A stretch of 55,998 nt of DNA from Candidatus Azobacteroides sp. (lineage in GTDB: Bacteria > Bacteroidota > Bacteroidia > Bacteroidales > Azobacteroidaceae), in assembly GCA_009783445.1 (NCBI GenBank), contig WRFY01000120.1, positions 1 through 55,998 of the forward strand. The letters are read 5' to 3'. The notes below the pieces were generated by a model. That model searched no databases. It was not told the DNA's origin and saw only the letters and a program-made list of their open reading frames with translations. Numbering within the stretch: position 1 is the first letter of the stretch; every line of letters begins with the position of its first letter. This document shows, piece by piece, positions 17,649-27,755 of the stretch. A program made the position numbers and the translations under genes.

Positions 17649-19967
17649 TCAGAATGGATAGCCGATCGCGAGGTGAATCGTCGACTGACGGAAAAGATTA
17701 TCTTTGAATAAGACCATGCGTTTGCCTTCGTCGCGGGCAGGATCGTAAACGCGCGTTCCTGCATCTAAACGGAGAAGTAAAAAATTCAAATCGAAACGCA
17801 GTCCAAAACCTATCCCCACGGCTATTTCCTTATAAAACTGATTCCAACGAAAGAGACCGTCCGGTTGATTGGGATAATCTTTTATTGTCCAGATGTTTCC
17901 AGCATCAACAAAAAGAGCAGGTTCCAGCCACGACAAAACTTTGAGACGGTATTCGGCGCTCATGATCAACTTGATGTCGCCCACGTGAGTGGTCGGATCG
18001 CCTGCTATTCCTCGATTGTAAGAACCCGGGCCTAAATACCGTGTACTCCAACCTCTCACGCTGTTTGGGCCGCCGGCGTAAAATCGTTTTTCGAAAGGAA
18101 GAATATCCGAATTTCCATACGGATAGGCCGCTCCAATTCCCCAATGAAATGCCATCCGCGTAATTGGATTCAATGAAAATGTTTCCGAAAAATCGATCTC
18201 GCCTTTCGCATATTGCGCAAAAGGATTTCCGAAAATCCTATATTGCCCCTCTTCCGATTTACTGGCCTTTCTCTTTTTAAAATACCAGTTCAAGAGATTT
18301 CCGGAAGTTTCGGCATTGAAACGAATCGTATACAAATTCTGGCGCACCCCTCCCGTACCCGTATTCGTATAGATCAGACCATAATCAATTCCCGCTGTAA
18401 ATACATTGTCGTAACTGAGTTTTGTCAGCGAATCTACATAATTATTCAGGTAATCTTGAAATAGTTCGGATTTCCACGGCATATTCACATAATTGATATC
18501 TAAAAGGCTTAAACTGTGATTAGTCGTTTTCCTTTGACTCTCCCAACGTATTTTCCAGTTGAAATTGAAAAAGTTTCGCATGTATTCGGGACGTTGTTGA
18601 ATATTGTATCCCAAACTGTACTGAGTCTGCGTACTGAAACGATTGGCTACGTATTTTCCAATAAAAGGAAAATGCAATTTGGGAAATGTCAACGAAGGGT
18701 TGATTTCCAATTCGTAATAATTATTTGCGATAGCGCCTTCCGATTTTCCGCTCACAAATTCGTAAGCGCCCCGCAAATGGATATTGAAGATTTCAGAACC
18801 ATTGAAAATATTGAGATTTCCATAATTAACATCCAATGCGACGCCTAAATTTCCGGCCTTGTTGGTTCCTTCCAATCCGGTTTGTAGAGAATGACTGTTT
18901 CCCGGCGTCAGATAAATATTGCAGTCCAGCAAAGTAGAATCGGGATAGAGATTCTCGCCGTACTGAATGTCTACACGCCCCATGCAATTCAGGGACTGAA
19001 AAAGATTGTAAGTGGCTTCCCTTTGCCGTTCCCGAAACAGTTGCTCCGGAGCCACCATGACCTTTTCCGCGATCACCTTGGGACGCAGGAAATGCAAACT
19101 ATCATAATAAATATGAATTCCCTTGTATTCTACCGAATCCACTATTCGATAGTCTTCTCTTTCAAAAGGATCGTAACCGCTATACACGTTGACCCGTTGA
19201 ACGGTATAAGGACGAGCATACAGACTGTCCAAGGCGATCATGGTTAAATCCACTTGATTGGAACGGAGAGTCGTATCGGCTAAATAGTGCAGATTTTCTT
19301 TCGTAGAAGTATAATAGCCCAAATTCTGCAAGGTCGAACTGAGTCTTATCCGTTCTTTTTCAAGTAATTCAATGCTAAAAATTGAGCCTTCCCGAATTAT
19401 TCGCACCCGTCTTGAATTGCGATTCAAGCGGTTGGCATTATTTCTGTTTCTTTGGCTTCTTCGGTCTCTTAGTTGGGGAACGTCTATTTGGAAATTACGT
19501 ACTCTATAAGGTTCGCCGTTGTGAATGTGGTAAATAACTTCGGCAATATTTCCGATCGTATCTACCTGAGCCGATACTAAGGAGTTGAAATATCCCCTGT
19601 TATTCATTTCTGCTTCCAATTCGCTGATCGAAGGGCTAACCCACTGCGATTGAAATATCGCTGGAGGTTCGCCTAATTTACGAACAAATCTTTTGATGAA
19701 ATTGGAATCGTTCTTCACCATATTGTAAATGCGCGGCGCTAAGCCGGACGAATTCGCTCTTTGCTGAATAAAAGGCAGGAGCGATTCTTTGTCAGTTCCC
19801 TTGTCGTCCATCTGGATATCTACTTTGTTTAAAAAGTATTGCCCTTCAGGAATATATTTCGTAGGAGAACAAGCGGGATTGAAAATAAAAACAACCACAC
19901 AGTAAATTCCCATAACAACCGCCGGAATTTTTTTTTTCAGATCATACCTTTTTTTCATTCTCTTCAT
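17649..19967 (-). CDS. tamL: TamL/TamA-type outer-membrane lipoprotein (BamA/TamA family)
   Basis: 772 residues. The N-terminus is a lipoprotein signal with the lipobox cysteine in FNPACSPTK (about residue 33), which distinguishes the Bacteroidota TamL form from proteobacterial TamA. POTRA-like domains occupy about 40-350, followed by a 16-strand-type beta-barrel. The barrel carries GPNSVRGWSTRYLGPG, the conserved VRG loop motif of the BamA/TamA family, and ends in an aromatic-rich strand (STIHLAIGYPF). It probably assembles or transports envelope components with TamB. The ATG overlaps the tamB stop as ATGA. Confidence 0.9.
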   Translation of the reverse strand: MKRMKKRYDLKKKIPAVVMGIYCVVVFIFNPACSPTKYIPEGQYFLNKVDIQMDDKGTDKESLLPFIQQRANSSGLAPRIYNMVKNDSNFIKRFVRKLGEPPAIFQSQWVSPSISELEAEMNNRGYFNSLVSAQVDTIGNIAEVIYHIHNGEPYRVRNFQIDVPQLRDRRSQRNRNNANRLNRNSRRVRIIREGSIFSIELLEKERIRLSSTLQNLGYYTSTKENLHYLADTTLRSNQVDLTMIALDSLYARPYTVQRVNVYSGYDPFEREDYRIVDSVEYKGIHIYYDSLHFLRPKVIAEKVMVAPEQLFRERQREATYNLFQSLNCMGRVDIQYGENLYPDSTLLDCNIYLTPGNSHSLQTGLEGTNKAGNLGVALDVNYGNLNIFNGSEIFNIHLRGAYEFVSGKSEGAIANNYYELEINPSLTFPKLHFPFIGKYVANRFSTQTQYSLGYNIQQRPEYMRNFFNFNWKIRWESQRKTTNHSLSLLDINYVNMPWKSELFQDYLNNYVDSLTKLSYDNVFTAGIDYGLIYTNTGTGGVRQNLYTIRFNAETSGNLLNWYFKKRKASKSEEGQYRIFGNPFAQYAKGEIDFSETFSLNPITRMAFHWGIGAAYPYGNSDILPFEKRFYAGGPNSVRGWSTRYLGPGSYNRGIAGDPTTHVGDIKLIMSAEYRLKVLSWLEPALFVDAGNIWTIKDYPNQPDGLFRWNQFYKEIAVGIGFGLRFDLNFLLLRLDAGTRVYDPARDEGKRMVLFKDNLFRQSTIHLAIGYPF

Positions 19968-22900
19968 TTTTTCTTGAATTTATCAAATAATTTTTTGAAA
20001 GTCCGCGCATTTCGCTTATAGATAACGCCGACCCCTTGCGTAGTTTTGGCTAATTCGAAATACCGATTGTTGGTTACATTGTAAAATTTCAGCAAAATAT
20101 TTCCCGAAGGAATCAATTTATATTCCATATCGAAATCGCCCGTAAAATTATTCGACTGATCCATGTTGTCGCCATGCATCATCCCCACCGTTCCATTGAT
20201 AGTCAAACGATCGTTGAAAAGACGGGTAGAGATATTGACATCCATATCTACATTGTCGAAGTTGGAATCTTTCGTCCGCAAATTGGTCCCGATCGACCAT
20301 TGGCTGCCCAATGCGTTGGACAAGAGATTATTCAACTGACCGGTAATAGAAGACGAAGCCAAAGAAGTCCAAATCTGGCTGGTTCCCGTGTTCTGATTGG
20401 AATTGAGCGGATAGAAAGTTCCGAATGCAAGTAAATAAGCGATTTCTTTGATTCGTAAATCTTCGGTATGCAATAATCCGTCTAATTTTCGCTGCATGTC
20501 TTCAGATTCTCCGGGAAGCAAGACTCTGTATTTCAATTCCATTTTATCCCAATTGCCACTCGCAGTAAGAGAACAGGCCACCGGAGTTTTAGTAGTCGTA
20601 TATTTTTCAAAACCTTGATCGAGCGTAGTCAAATCGGCGCGCAGGTTGTAAAGAGCCGTCAAGTCGAAAGACGTGGCCATCGGATCGCCTCGGAAAACCA
20701 ATTTTCCACCCTGTTGAATTGTAAACGATTTTCTCGTGATATTCGCCAGCGAAAGCGTTGCGTTTCCCGATTCGACTATATAATTACCCAAAATACTCAT
20801 GGCAGCAGTATTCATATCATACGTCCATTGGAGCGAGCCGCTGCCTGCGATTCGGGCAGCGTCGTGTGTTGCCGGATTAAAAACCGCTCCCAGCGTCAAA
20901 CCGGTATCCAACCATAAGGAAAGATCAATCTTCAAGGGAAGCGTGAAATTGTCTTTCGCTTTTCGCTTTTTTTCCAACGCATCCTGATTTTCCTCCCCTA
21001 TATTTATGTAAGTGATTCCATCGTAATTTACGGCCGTACTTGGCGTATAGGGAATGTTAATCATTACAGTGGAAAGATTCGAATGCGTAATATTGCCGCT
21101 GATCAACCAGTCTTTGTTTTTTTGCTTCACATTCAAAATCCCGTTCACCCGTAAATTTCCGTAAAACAAGCTGTCGATTTGCCGTTCGTTGTTGAGGAGC
21201 AGAAAATCGCTTAAGCTAATGGATAAAAGAGGTTTGAATTCGGCAAAATTTTGATGCGTAATTTGTCCGTTTATCGTCAAGGGATGATCGTTTTCATCTA
21301 AAATCGTAAATCGGTTAAATTCAACCACATTCGAATTGAAAGAGATTGAATCGCTGGTGGAATATAAAGTATTGAGCATGTCGATTCCGAAGGTAGTGCG
21401 ATTGAAATACGCTTTCCCTGTGATTACAGGAGCAGATATCTTCCCTTCGACTTTGAATTCTGTACTTAAACTGCCGGATAAACCATGCAAAGTCCCTTGC
21501 ATCCAATCCTGCAACCATTGCAATTCGACTCCCTTGATATTGGCTGAAAGGGATAAGGAATCTTTTTCCGGCAGAATAATGCCTTGCATTGTCGATTGCG
21601 GACTGTTTTCACGATCTAAAGTGGCGCGCAAAGCCAAGCCGTTCCGTCGGCTACTCCAACCGCTGCTGATGCTTAAATTGCCTAAAGCTTTTTGATTCAG
21701 AATTATATCGTGGATGGAAAATTCACGGGCAAACAAAAAAGGAGTGGATAACAGATTTCGGGCAATAATTCGGCCGTCAGCAACTCCCGAAAGAGGAATA
21801 TCCGTTTTTGTTGCTCCAAAAATGGTGGACAGTTGAAATTGCGAAATATCCACTACAAGACTGTCTTCGCGGGAAGCGGAAATGATGCCGTCGGTTTTGA
21901 CATATTCGTTGACGTTGTTAGCCGAGTGAATCAACAGGTCGTGAATGCTGTAACGTCCTCCCTCTATCTCGATCTTTGCCGGATTGAGTTGGAAATACGT
22001 TTCGTTCAATACCCAAACGGACGGATTCAACGCAATCTGCATGTCGGGAACAAAACTTCCTTTTTTAGGGATAAATTCCACTTCGGCGTCAATGCTGCCG
22101 TCTAAATCATATTTTGACGATTTATTGTCCACGTTGAAAATAACGGACAGATTGTTTTGTTTATTTGCTAACAAAAGGCTCAATTGTAAAGTATCCGATT
22201 CGGAAAAAAGCGTATAAGCGCTCGTAGAAAGTTGAACATTGCTCCCGTCGTTGCTGTATTTTCCGATAAAAAGAATCGAATCGGGAATCGAAGAAGGAAA
22301 ATCCAGAAGATCCGAAATCGAACGAATGTTTTTCATTCCCAACCTGAAATTCAAGTTCTGCGCGAAGGAATCTTTTTTATTCGGACGTCGTTTGCTATTG
22401 GGGAACAACATCGGAAAAATTTCTTTCAAAGATTCTTCTATTCCGGCGTAAGTGAAATTGCCGTTGGCCCTAGCATTGATTGTGCGGGAAGAAATATTCA
22501 GTCGTTTATTGTTGTTGCCCGCCTGATAGGCCAGATTGAAACGAGGTTCGTAAAAAACGCCTTTATCCGTACGAAGCGATAAATTATCGACCGTTGCATC
22601 CACTCGCATATTTTCGGGATCCAGTCCTTCTACGCCGACCGTCAGTTTGGAAATCAGAGAAACATCTTTATAACCGGAAATAAAATTCAACGTATCCAAA
22701 TAAAGATAACGGACGTCGGCTGAAAGCTGGATTCCGGGTTTTTTCTTGTCCATATTGGCCAAAGCCTTAACTTGCAAATTCACACAACTGTCGTTACTGT
22801 TTAGGTTCAGTTGAATTGTATCGCCGGAGTAACTGCCCTCCGCTTGAATCTGGTTGTACGAATAAGCATTGTAATCGAAACGATCTAATTGAATTTCTCC

Positions 22901-24253
22901 CATGAGATTCATTTTCCCCGATGCATCGATACTTCCCCTGCTTTGTAAATGCAAATCGGTCAATCCGTAAATGGAATCTTGCAACAATGTTCTTATATCC
23001 AAATTCTCCGCATCGATCGCTGCGTTGAAATGAGACATTCCAGTATCAAAATCGAATCCGCCATCGCCCTCCAACTGGATTGTTCCTTGATCGCTTTGAA
23101 GCGTAAAATGCGCCAGTAAAGAGGCTAGAGTTCCTTGCAAAACGCCGCTCAGAGAAATGCCGCCCATTTTGAAGGGCACCTGTTCTTGATTTCCCGAAAC
23201 AAGCGACAGAATTCTTCCCATTTCATAATCATCTATCGATAAACGATTTAAATCAAATTGAATAGGAGACTTTTTCCATTGATTGTAATCTTCGATAGAA
23301 CCGGTAAACTTTAGATTAGCGTGTTTGCCGTAATTTGCTTGAAACTGAGTAATCTGTATTTGCGGCAACTTTCCCTTGATTTTTCCAGAAAAAAGCAAAT
23401 TGTCGTCCGCAAAATTCGATAATCCGGAATAAAACATATTGAAATCGGCCAGATTCATGGCGCTTTCACCCAAGACAATTTCGACATTTTCCTTCTCCAT
23501 GCGAACTTCGGGAATGAGTAAACGAGAACGAAGAAACTGAATCGACAGATTGTCCAATCCGATTTTTTCTCCTTCCGAAAAAATTTTCACTTCCAATTGG
23601 GCGACATTCAACCTGCTTTTTTCCGTAAAAGACAAATGCTTGACCTCGATGTCCAGGTGATTCGCCTCAATCGAATTCAAGTCGATATTCGATTGAATAT
23701 TAGAAATATAAATATGATTAAAATCAAAAACGCTATCCGATAAAAACGGCTCCGAATTTACATCGTAACGAAAACGACCTTCTTTCAAAGCGATGTCGCG
23801 GATTTGAACCGTAAACTTGGAAGCGGTCGTATCAGGCGTATCAGATGCAAAAGCATCCACAAGAAATTGAAAATTAAAATTGCCGTTTATGCTATCTTTA
23901 TTTAGATTAATTATAAATTTTTCCAAGTCGATGGACTTGATTCTTATTTGTTGTTTCAGCAAACGGGACAAATGGAAGGTTGCAGACGCTTTTTCCGCAA
24001 ACAAAAGGGTATCTCCTTTTTGGTCTTCCACATATACATTTTCGAGTTTCAATTGATTAAAAGGACGAAAATAGAGATTACCAATACTCATTCGATTGTG
24101 AGTGATTTTCATCAGTTCGTCCAACGCAATATCCTTTACCTTTTGTTGAACGGCAGGTAACCACAACAAAAGATAAATCGCTAACATCAGTACGCCAAGA
24201 GCGGTTATTATAATGTATGCTACACGAATCTGTTTTTTAACGATATCGCGCAA
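19964..24253 (-). CDS. tamB: Translocation and assembly module protein TamB
   Basis: About 1430 residues. An N-terminal transmembrane helix (RVAYIIITALGVLMLAIYLL) is followed by a very long beta-rich repetitive region of AsmA/TamB type and a C-terminal DUF490 domain (about the last 400 residues, ending ...YKRNARTFKKLFDKFKKK). It is expected to span the periplasm and work with TamL in outer-membrane assembly or lipid transport. No ATG precedes the membrane helix: the frame is open to a GTG at 24355 inside the OsmC-like gene. I prefer the TTG at 24253, which leaves 27 nt to the osmC-like stop. It overlaps tamL by 4 nt. Confidence 0.9.
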   Translation of the reverse strand: MRDIVKKQIRVAYIIITALGVLMLAIYLLLWLPAVQQKVKDIALDELMKITHNRMSIGNLYFRPFNQLKLENVYVEDQKGDTLLFAEKASATFHLSRLLKQQIRIKSIDLEKFIINLNKDSINGNFNFQFLVDAFASDTPDTTASKFTVQIRDIALKEGRFRYDVNSEPFLSDSVFDFNHIYISNIQSNIDLNSIEANHLDIEVKHLSFTEKSRLNVAQLEVKIFSEGEKIGLDNLSIQFLRSRLLIPEVRMEKENVEIVLGESAMNLADFNMFYSGLSNFADDNLLFSGKIKGKLPQIQITQFQANYGKHANLKFTGSIEDYNQWKKSPIQFDLNRLSIDDYEMGRILSLVSGNQEQVPFKMGGISLSGVLQGTLASLLAHFTLQSDQGTIQLEGDGGFDFDTGMSHFNAAIDAENLDIRTLLQDSIYGLTDLHLQSRGSIDASGKMNLMGEIQLDRFDYNAYSYNQIQAEGSYSGDTIQLNLNSNDSCVNLQVKALANMDKKKPGIQLSADVRYLYLDTLNFISGYKDVSLISKLTVGVEGLDPENMRVDATVDNLSLRTDKGVFYEPRFNLAYQAGNNNKRLNISSRTINARANGNFTYAGIEESLKEIFPMLFPNSKRRPNKKDSFAQNLNFRLGMKNIRSISDLLDFPSSIPDSILFIGKYSNDGSNVQLSTSAYTLFSESDTLQLSLLLANKQNNLSVIFNVDNKSSKYDLDGSIDAEVEFIPKKGSFVPDMQIALNPSVWVLNETYFQLNPAKIEIEGGRYSIHDLLIHSANNVNEYVKTDGIISASREDSLVVDISQFQLSTIFGATKTDIPLSGVADGRIIARNLLSTPFLFAREFSIHDIILNQKALGNLSISSGWSSRRNGLALRATLDRENSPQSTMQGIILPEKDSLSLSANIKGVELQWLQDWMQGTLHGLSGSLSTEFKVEGKISAPVITGKAYFNRTTFGIDMLNTLYSTSDSISFNSNVVEFNRFTILDENDHPLTINGQITHQNFAEFKPLLSISLSDFLLLNNERQIDSLFYGNLRVNGILNVKQKNKDWLISGNITHSNLSTVMINIPYTPSTAVNYDGITYINIGEENQDALEKKRKAKDNFTLPLKIDLSLWLDTGLTLGAVFNPATHDAARIAGSGSLQWTYDMNTAAMSILGNYIVESGNATLSLANITRKSFTIQQGGKLVFRGDPMATSFDLTALYNLRADLTTLDQGFEKYTTTKTPVACSLTASGNWDKMELKYRVLLPGESEDMQRKLDGLLHTEDLRIKEIAYLLAFGTFYPLNSNQNTGTSQIWTSLASSSITGQLNNLLSNALGSQWSIGTNLRTKDSNFDNVDMDVNISTRLFNDRLTINGTVGMMHGDNMDQSNNFTGDFDMEYKLIPSGNILLKFYNVTNNRYFELAKTTQGVGVIYKRNARTFKKLFDKFKKK

Positions 24254-24279
24254 TGGATCATTCGCTTTTCTTAGTTTAT

Positions 24280-24699
24280 TTAAACCGATTCCATATAAGC
24301 GACTGTCCGCGTAATTTTCAATTCGGCAGAAGATAAGGTGTTTGCCACAGGACACCCTTTGATAGCTCCTTCAATAATTTTTCGTTCTTTATCAGAGTAA
24401 CGATTGTGAGGGAAAGTAAAATTCACAATTAATTCTACAATCCGACGGGGGCTTTCGCCCATCACCTTGGTGGTCTCCACCGTTGCTCCGTCGATACTAA
24501 AGCCATGCGTTTGAGTAGCAATTCCTATGATTGTCAATGCGCAACTTGCATAAGAAGCTGCAAATAAATCGGTAGGAGAAAAAGCTTCTCCTTTTCCGTG
24601 ATTATCCAGAGGCGCATCAGTCACTATTTTAGCGCCGGATTGCAAATGTTTTGCTTCGGTTCGAAGATTGCCTAAATACCTTGTTTCTACTGTAGCCAT
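24280..24699 (-). CDS. OsmC family protein
   Basis: 139 residues of the OsmC/Ohr fold. The two conserved cysteines are in ASYASCALTIIG (about residue 53) and IKGCPVANTLSS (about residue 117). Family members reduce organic peroxides or act in related stress roles; this one looks like the YhfA-type subgroup. It lies just upstream of tamB on the same strand. A TAATTTTG box lies upstream at 24732-24725. Confidence 0.88.
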   Translation of the reverse strand: MATVETRYLGNLRTEAKHLQSGAKIVTDAPLDNHGKGEAFSPTDLFAASYASCALTIIGIATQTHGFSIDGATVETTKVMGESPRRIVELIVNFTFPHNRYSDKERKIIEGAIKGCPVANTLSSAELKITRTVAYMESV

Positions 24700-24824
24700 A
24701 TTGTTTTCTAATTTTAAGGATAGGCAAAATTACAGTAAAATTTTTGATTTGTCCCCAGAAGAATAAATTAATGTTATTTAAAAAATTCTTATCTTTGATG
24801 CTAAAGAGATAAAGAAACACAATT

Positions 24825-26393
24825 ATGCTAAACAATAGAAAGTTACCCATAGGCATACAAGATTTTGAAGATTTGCGGATCAATAATTATTTGTATGTCG
24901 ATAAAACTACTTTTATCTATCAGTTGGTAACAAGTGGAAAACCTTTTTTTCTCGGCCGTCCGCGCCGTTTCGGGAAAAGTCTTTTTTTGTCTACGCTCAA
25001 GGCTTACTTTTTGGGCAAGAAAGAACTTTTCGAAGGGCTGGCTATTGCCCGATGGGAAAAAGAGTGGATCGAATATCCGGTATTTCACATAGATTTAAAT
25101 GTAGGAATTTACAGCGATCTTAACTCGCTTTATCAAACGTTGAACTACAACTTACAAATAATTGAAGAAAAATGGGGACAAGCGCCCAGCGATGAGAATC
25201 CTGCTACCCGTTTTTCGTGGCTTATCCGTAAAGCCTGCGAACAATCAGGGCAAAAGGTAGTCGTTCTTATCGACGAATACGACAAACCCTTGCTTGGCAC
25301 GATGGGCGATCTCGATGCCAACGAAAATATTCGCAACGTTTTGAAGGGATTTTACGGAATACTCAAAAGCGCGGACGCTTACCTGCGTTTTGTTTTCCTT
25401 ACAGGCGTAACCAAATTTGCCCAAGTGAGCATTTTCAGCGACCTTAACCAATTGCAAGATATCAGCATGGATGAACGGTTTGCGGAAATTTGCGGTATTT
25501 CCGGACAGGAATTAATGGACGATTTCGAACCCGAAATTTCCTTATTGGCTCAAAAAACAGAAAAAACATACCAAGAAACGCTTGTCGAACTGAAAAGACG
25601 ATACGACGGCTACCATTTTGTCAAAAGAAGTGCGGGAATGTATAATCCGTTTAGTTTGCTAAATACCTTTGCCAAAAATGATTTTGCCAACTACTGGTTT
25701 CAAACTGGAACGCCGACATTTCTGGTTAAAATGCTTAAAGACGAAAACTTTGATATTCCCGATTTGGAAAATAACGTGCATGTTTCTCCTGAAGAAATTG
25801 TTGGTTACCGAGCCGAATGGAACAATCCCATACCCATTCTGTACCAAAGCGGCTATCTGACCATTCGGGATTACGACAATCTGTTTGATGAATACATATT
25901 GGGGTTTCCCAACGAAGAAGTCAAATACGGTTTTCTGAATGAGTTACTGCCGGCCTACGTACCGTTGTGGAAATCCAACCAGCATTTCGCCGCATCGCGT
26001 TTTGTCAAAGCTTTGATGAAAGGCAATGTAGACGGTTTTATGACCAATCTGCGCGCTTTCTATGCAACAATTCCTTACGATATGACTGGAAACAGAGACG
26101 AACGTTACTATCAATTTGTTTTCTATCTGCTTTTTTCGCTGATGGGACAGTTTGTACAAACGGAAGTAAAAAGTGCGCGCGGCCGCGCCGATGCTGTCGT
26201 AAAAACTTCAGACACAATTTATGTCTTTGAATTCAAAATGTCGGATAACGGGACGGCGGAAGAGGCTTTAAAACAAATTGACGACAAGGGCTATCTGATC
26301 CCCTACACAGCGGAAGGACGGAAAATAGTCAAAATCGGCACAGAATTCAGCGAGGAAAAACGCGGACTAAGTCGTTGGATTGTTGCGGAATAA
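24825..26393 (+). CDS. AAA-ATPase-like / PD-(D/E)XK nuclease family protein
   Basis: 522 residues. The N-terminal AAA-like domain (about 1-280) begins with LPIGIQDFEDLR...YVDKT and holds a Walker A-like FLGRPRRFGKSLFLS and Walker B VVVLIDEYDKPL. The C-terminal domain (about 430-510) is a PD-(D/E)XK nuclease-like fold with GRADAVV and YVFEFKM followed by ALKQI. The family is abundant and often multi-copy in Bacteroidota; its function is unknown, with mobile or defence roles suggested. It stands alone, preceded by a TATCTTTG box (24790-24797) and followed by a long hairpin at 26401-26457. Confidence 0.88.
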   Translation: MLNNRKLPIGIQDFEDLRINNYLYVDKTTFIYQLVTSGKPFFLGRPRRFGKSLFLSTLKAYFLGKKELFEGLAIARWEKEWIEYPVFHIDLNVGIYSDLNSLYQTLNYNLQIIEEKWGQAPSDENPATRFSWLIRKACEQSGQKVVVLIDEYDKPLLGTMGDLDANENIRNVLKGFYGILKSADAYLRFVFLTGVTKFAQVSIFSDLNQLQDISMDERFAEICGISGQELMDDFEPEISLLAQKTEKTYQETLVELKRRYDGYHFVKRSAGMYNPFSLLNTFAKNDFANYWFQTGTPTFLVKMLKDENFDIPDLENNVHVSPEEIVGYRAEWNNPIPILYQSGYLTIRDYDNLFDEYILGFPNEEVKYGFLNELLPAYVPLWKSNQHFAASRFVKALMKGNVDGFMTNLRAFYATIPYDMTGNRDERYYQFVFYLLFSLMGQFVQTEVKSARGRADAVVKTSDTIYVFEFKMSDNGTAEEALKQIDDKGYLIPYTAEGRKIVKIGTEFSEEKRGLSRWIVAE

Positions 26394-26400
26394 ACGGCGT

Positions 26401-26457
26401 CCGTCCTTACGAGTCCTTCCCCTGAAATACATTTCAGGGAAGGACTCGTAAGGACGG
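26401..26457. terminator. Long near-perfect hairpin after the AAA/nuclease gene
   Basis: Arms 26401-26428 and 26431-26457 are inverted copies over 27 bases with one bulged C and a 2-base loop. A T-run follows on the plus strand (GGGTTTTCCCC). The stem is far longer than a normal terminator and may be a repeat element. A partial likeness to the start of the xylB-xylA spacer (TCCTTACG...AGTCCC near 35660) is noted. Confidence 0.6.
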
Positions 26458-26547
26458 GTTTTCCCCTTAACTGAATGCTGTGAAGCAGAATTATAGGCAA
26501 GCTAAAGTATTCATTTTAAGGATAAAGCCTGTATAAATAAATAGCAT

Positions 26548-27741
26548 TTAAAGCGTTTTCATCCGTTCTACAGCTTCCAAAGTGTTTTCTCTGTTTCCAA
26601 AGGCTGTGAACCGGAAAAATCCTTCGCCGGCTTGTCCAAATCCCGAACCGGGCGTTCCTACAATTTGTGTCTTGTGGAGCAATAGATCGAAGAATTCCCA
26701 CGAACTCAGGTTATGAGGCGTTTTTACCCAAATGTAAGGAGCATTTTTCCCTCCGTACGTAGTCAACCCCAAATTTTCCAAGCCATTTTGAATAATCCGC
26801 GCATTTTCCATGTAATAAGCAATTACTTCCCGGATTTGTTTTTGGCCTTCCTGCGTATAAGTAGCTTCGGCTCCCCGTTGGACAATATAAGCTGTACCAT
26901 TGAATTTAGTCGATTGGCGGCGGCGCCATAAAGCATTCAGGGAAAGTATTTCTCCCTTAGACGTTTGGGCTGTCAGTTCTTTTGGAACCACTGTGTAACC
27001 GGCTCTCATTCCAGTGAATCCGGCCGTCTTGGAAAAACTGCGGAACTCAATGGCCGTTTTTTTCGCTCCTTCTATTTCGTAAATGCTATGAGGAATGTCC
27101 GGTTGAGAAATATAGGCCTCATAAGCGGCGTCGAAAAGAATTAAGGATTGATGTTCCAAAGCATAATCCACCCATTTTTCCAATTGTTCTTTAGTCAAAA
27201 CGGTTCCCGTAGGATTATTCGGATAGCATAAATAAATAACGTCGGCTATTTTTTCGGGAAATGCAGGTACAAAATGATTGGCCGGAGTACAGGGAAGCAA
27301 TTCAATGATGCGGCCGGCCATTTGGTTGGTATCTACATACACCGGATAAGCGGGATCGGTAATCGCAATTCGGTTGTTGGACGATAAAATATCTCCAATA
27401 TTCCCCGTATCGCTTTTGGCTCCGTCGCTCACAAATATTTCGTCGGCTTCCAAGGAAATGCCTCTATCCAAAAAATCGTTTTTCAGGATGGCATTCACCA
27501 GAAAATCATAACCCTCATACGGGGCGTATCCACGCATGGTTCGCGCATTGGCCATTTCATCGGTCGCTTTGTGAATCGCTTCAATCACGACGGGAACAAT
27601 TGCTTGAGTCACATCGCCGATTCCCAAGCTGATCACTGCTTTATCCGGATAGATTTCCTTATAATCTCTTACCCGTTTGGCTATTTCTGCAAATAAGTAA
27701 TTATTACCAATTTCGGTATAATGTTCATTAATTTTTATCAT
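26548..27741 (-). CDS. dapL: LL-diaminopimelate aminotransferase
   Basis: PLP aminotransferase that converts tetrahydrodipicolinate directly to LL-diaminopimelate for lysine and peptidoglycan synthesis. The 397-residue protein starts IKINEHYTEIGNNYLFAEIA, typical of DapL. Key segments are YPNNPTGTVLTKEQL, LILFDAAYEAYI and the PLP lysine Lys238 in FRSFSKTAGFTG. It follows dapF by 14 nt on the same strand, so the two consecutive pathway steps are co-transcribed. Confidence 0.96.
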   Translation of the reverse strand: MIKINEHYTEIGNNYLFAEIAKRVRDYKEIYPDKAVISLGIGDVTQAIVPVVIEAIHKATDEMANARTMRGYAPYEGYDFLVNAILKNDFLDRGISLEADEIFVSDGAKSDTGNIGDILSSNNRIAITDPAYPVYVDTNQMAGRIIELLPCTPANHFVPAFPEKIADVIYLCYPNNPTGTVLTKEQLEKWVDYALEHQSLILFDAAYEAYISQPDIPHSIYEIEGAKKTAIEFRSFSKTAGFTGMRAGYTVVPKELTAQTSKGEILSLNALWRRRQSTKFNGTAYIVQRGAEATYTQEGQKQIREVIAYYMENARIIQNGLENLGLTTYGGKNAPYIWVKTPHNLSSWEFFDLLLHKTQIVGTPGSGFGQAGEGFFRFTAFGNRENTLEAVERMKTL

Positions 27742-27755
27742 GAAAACTGAATTAT

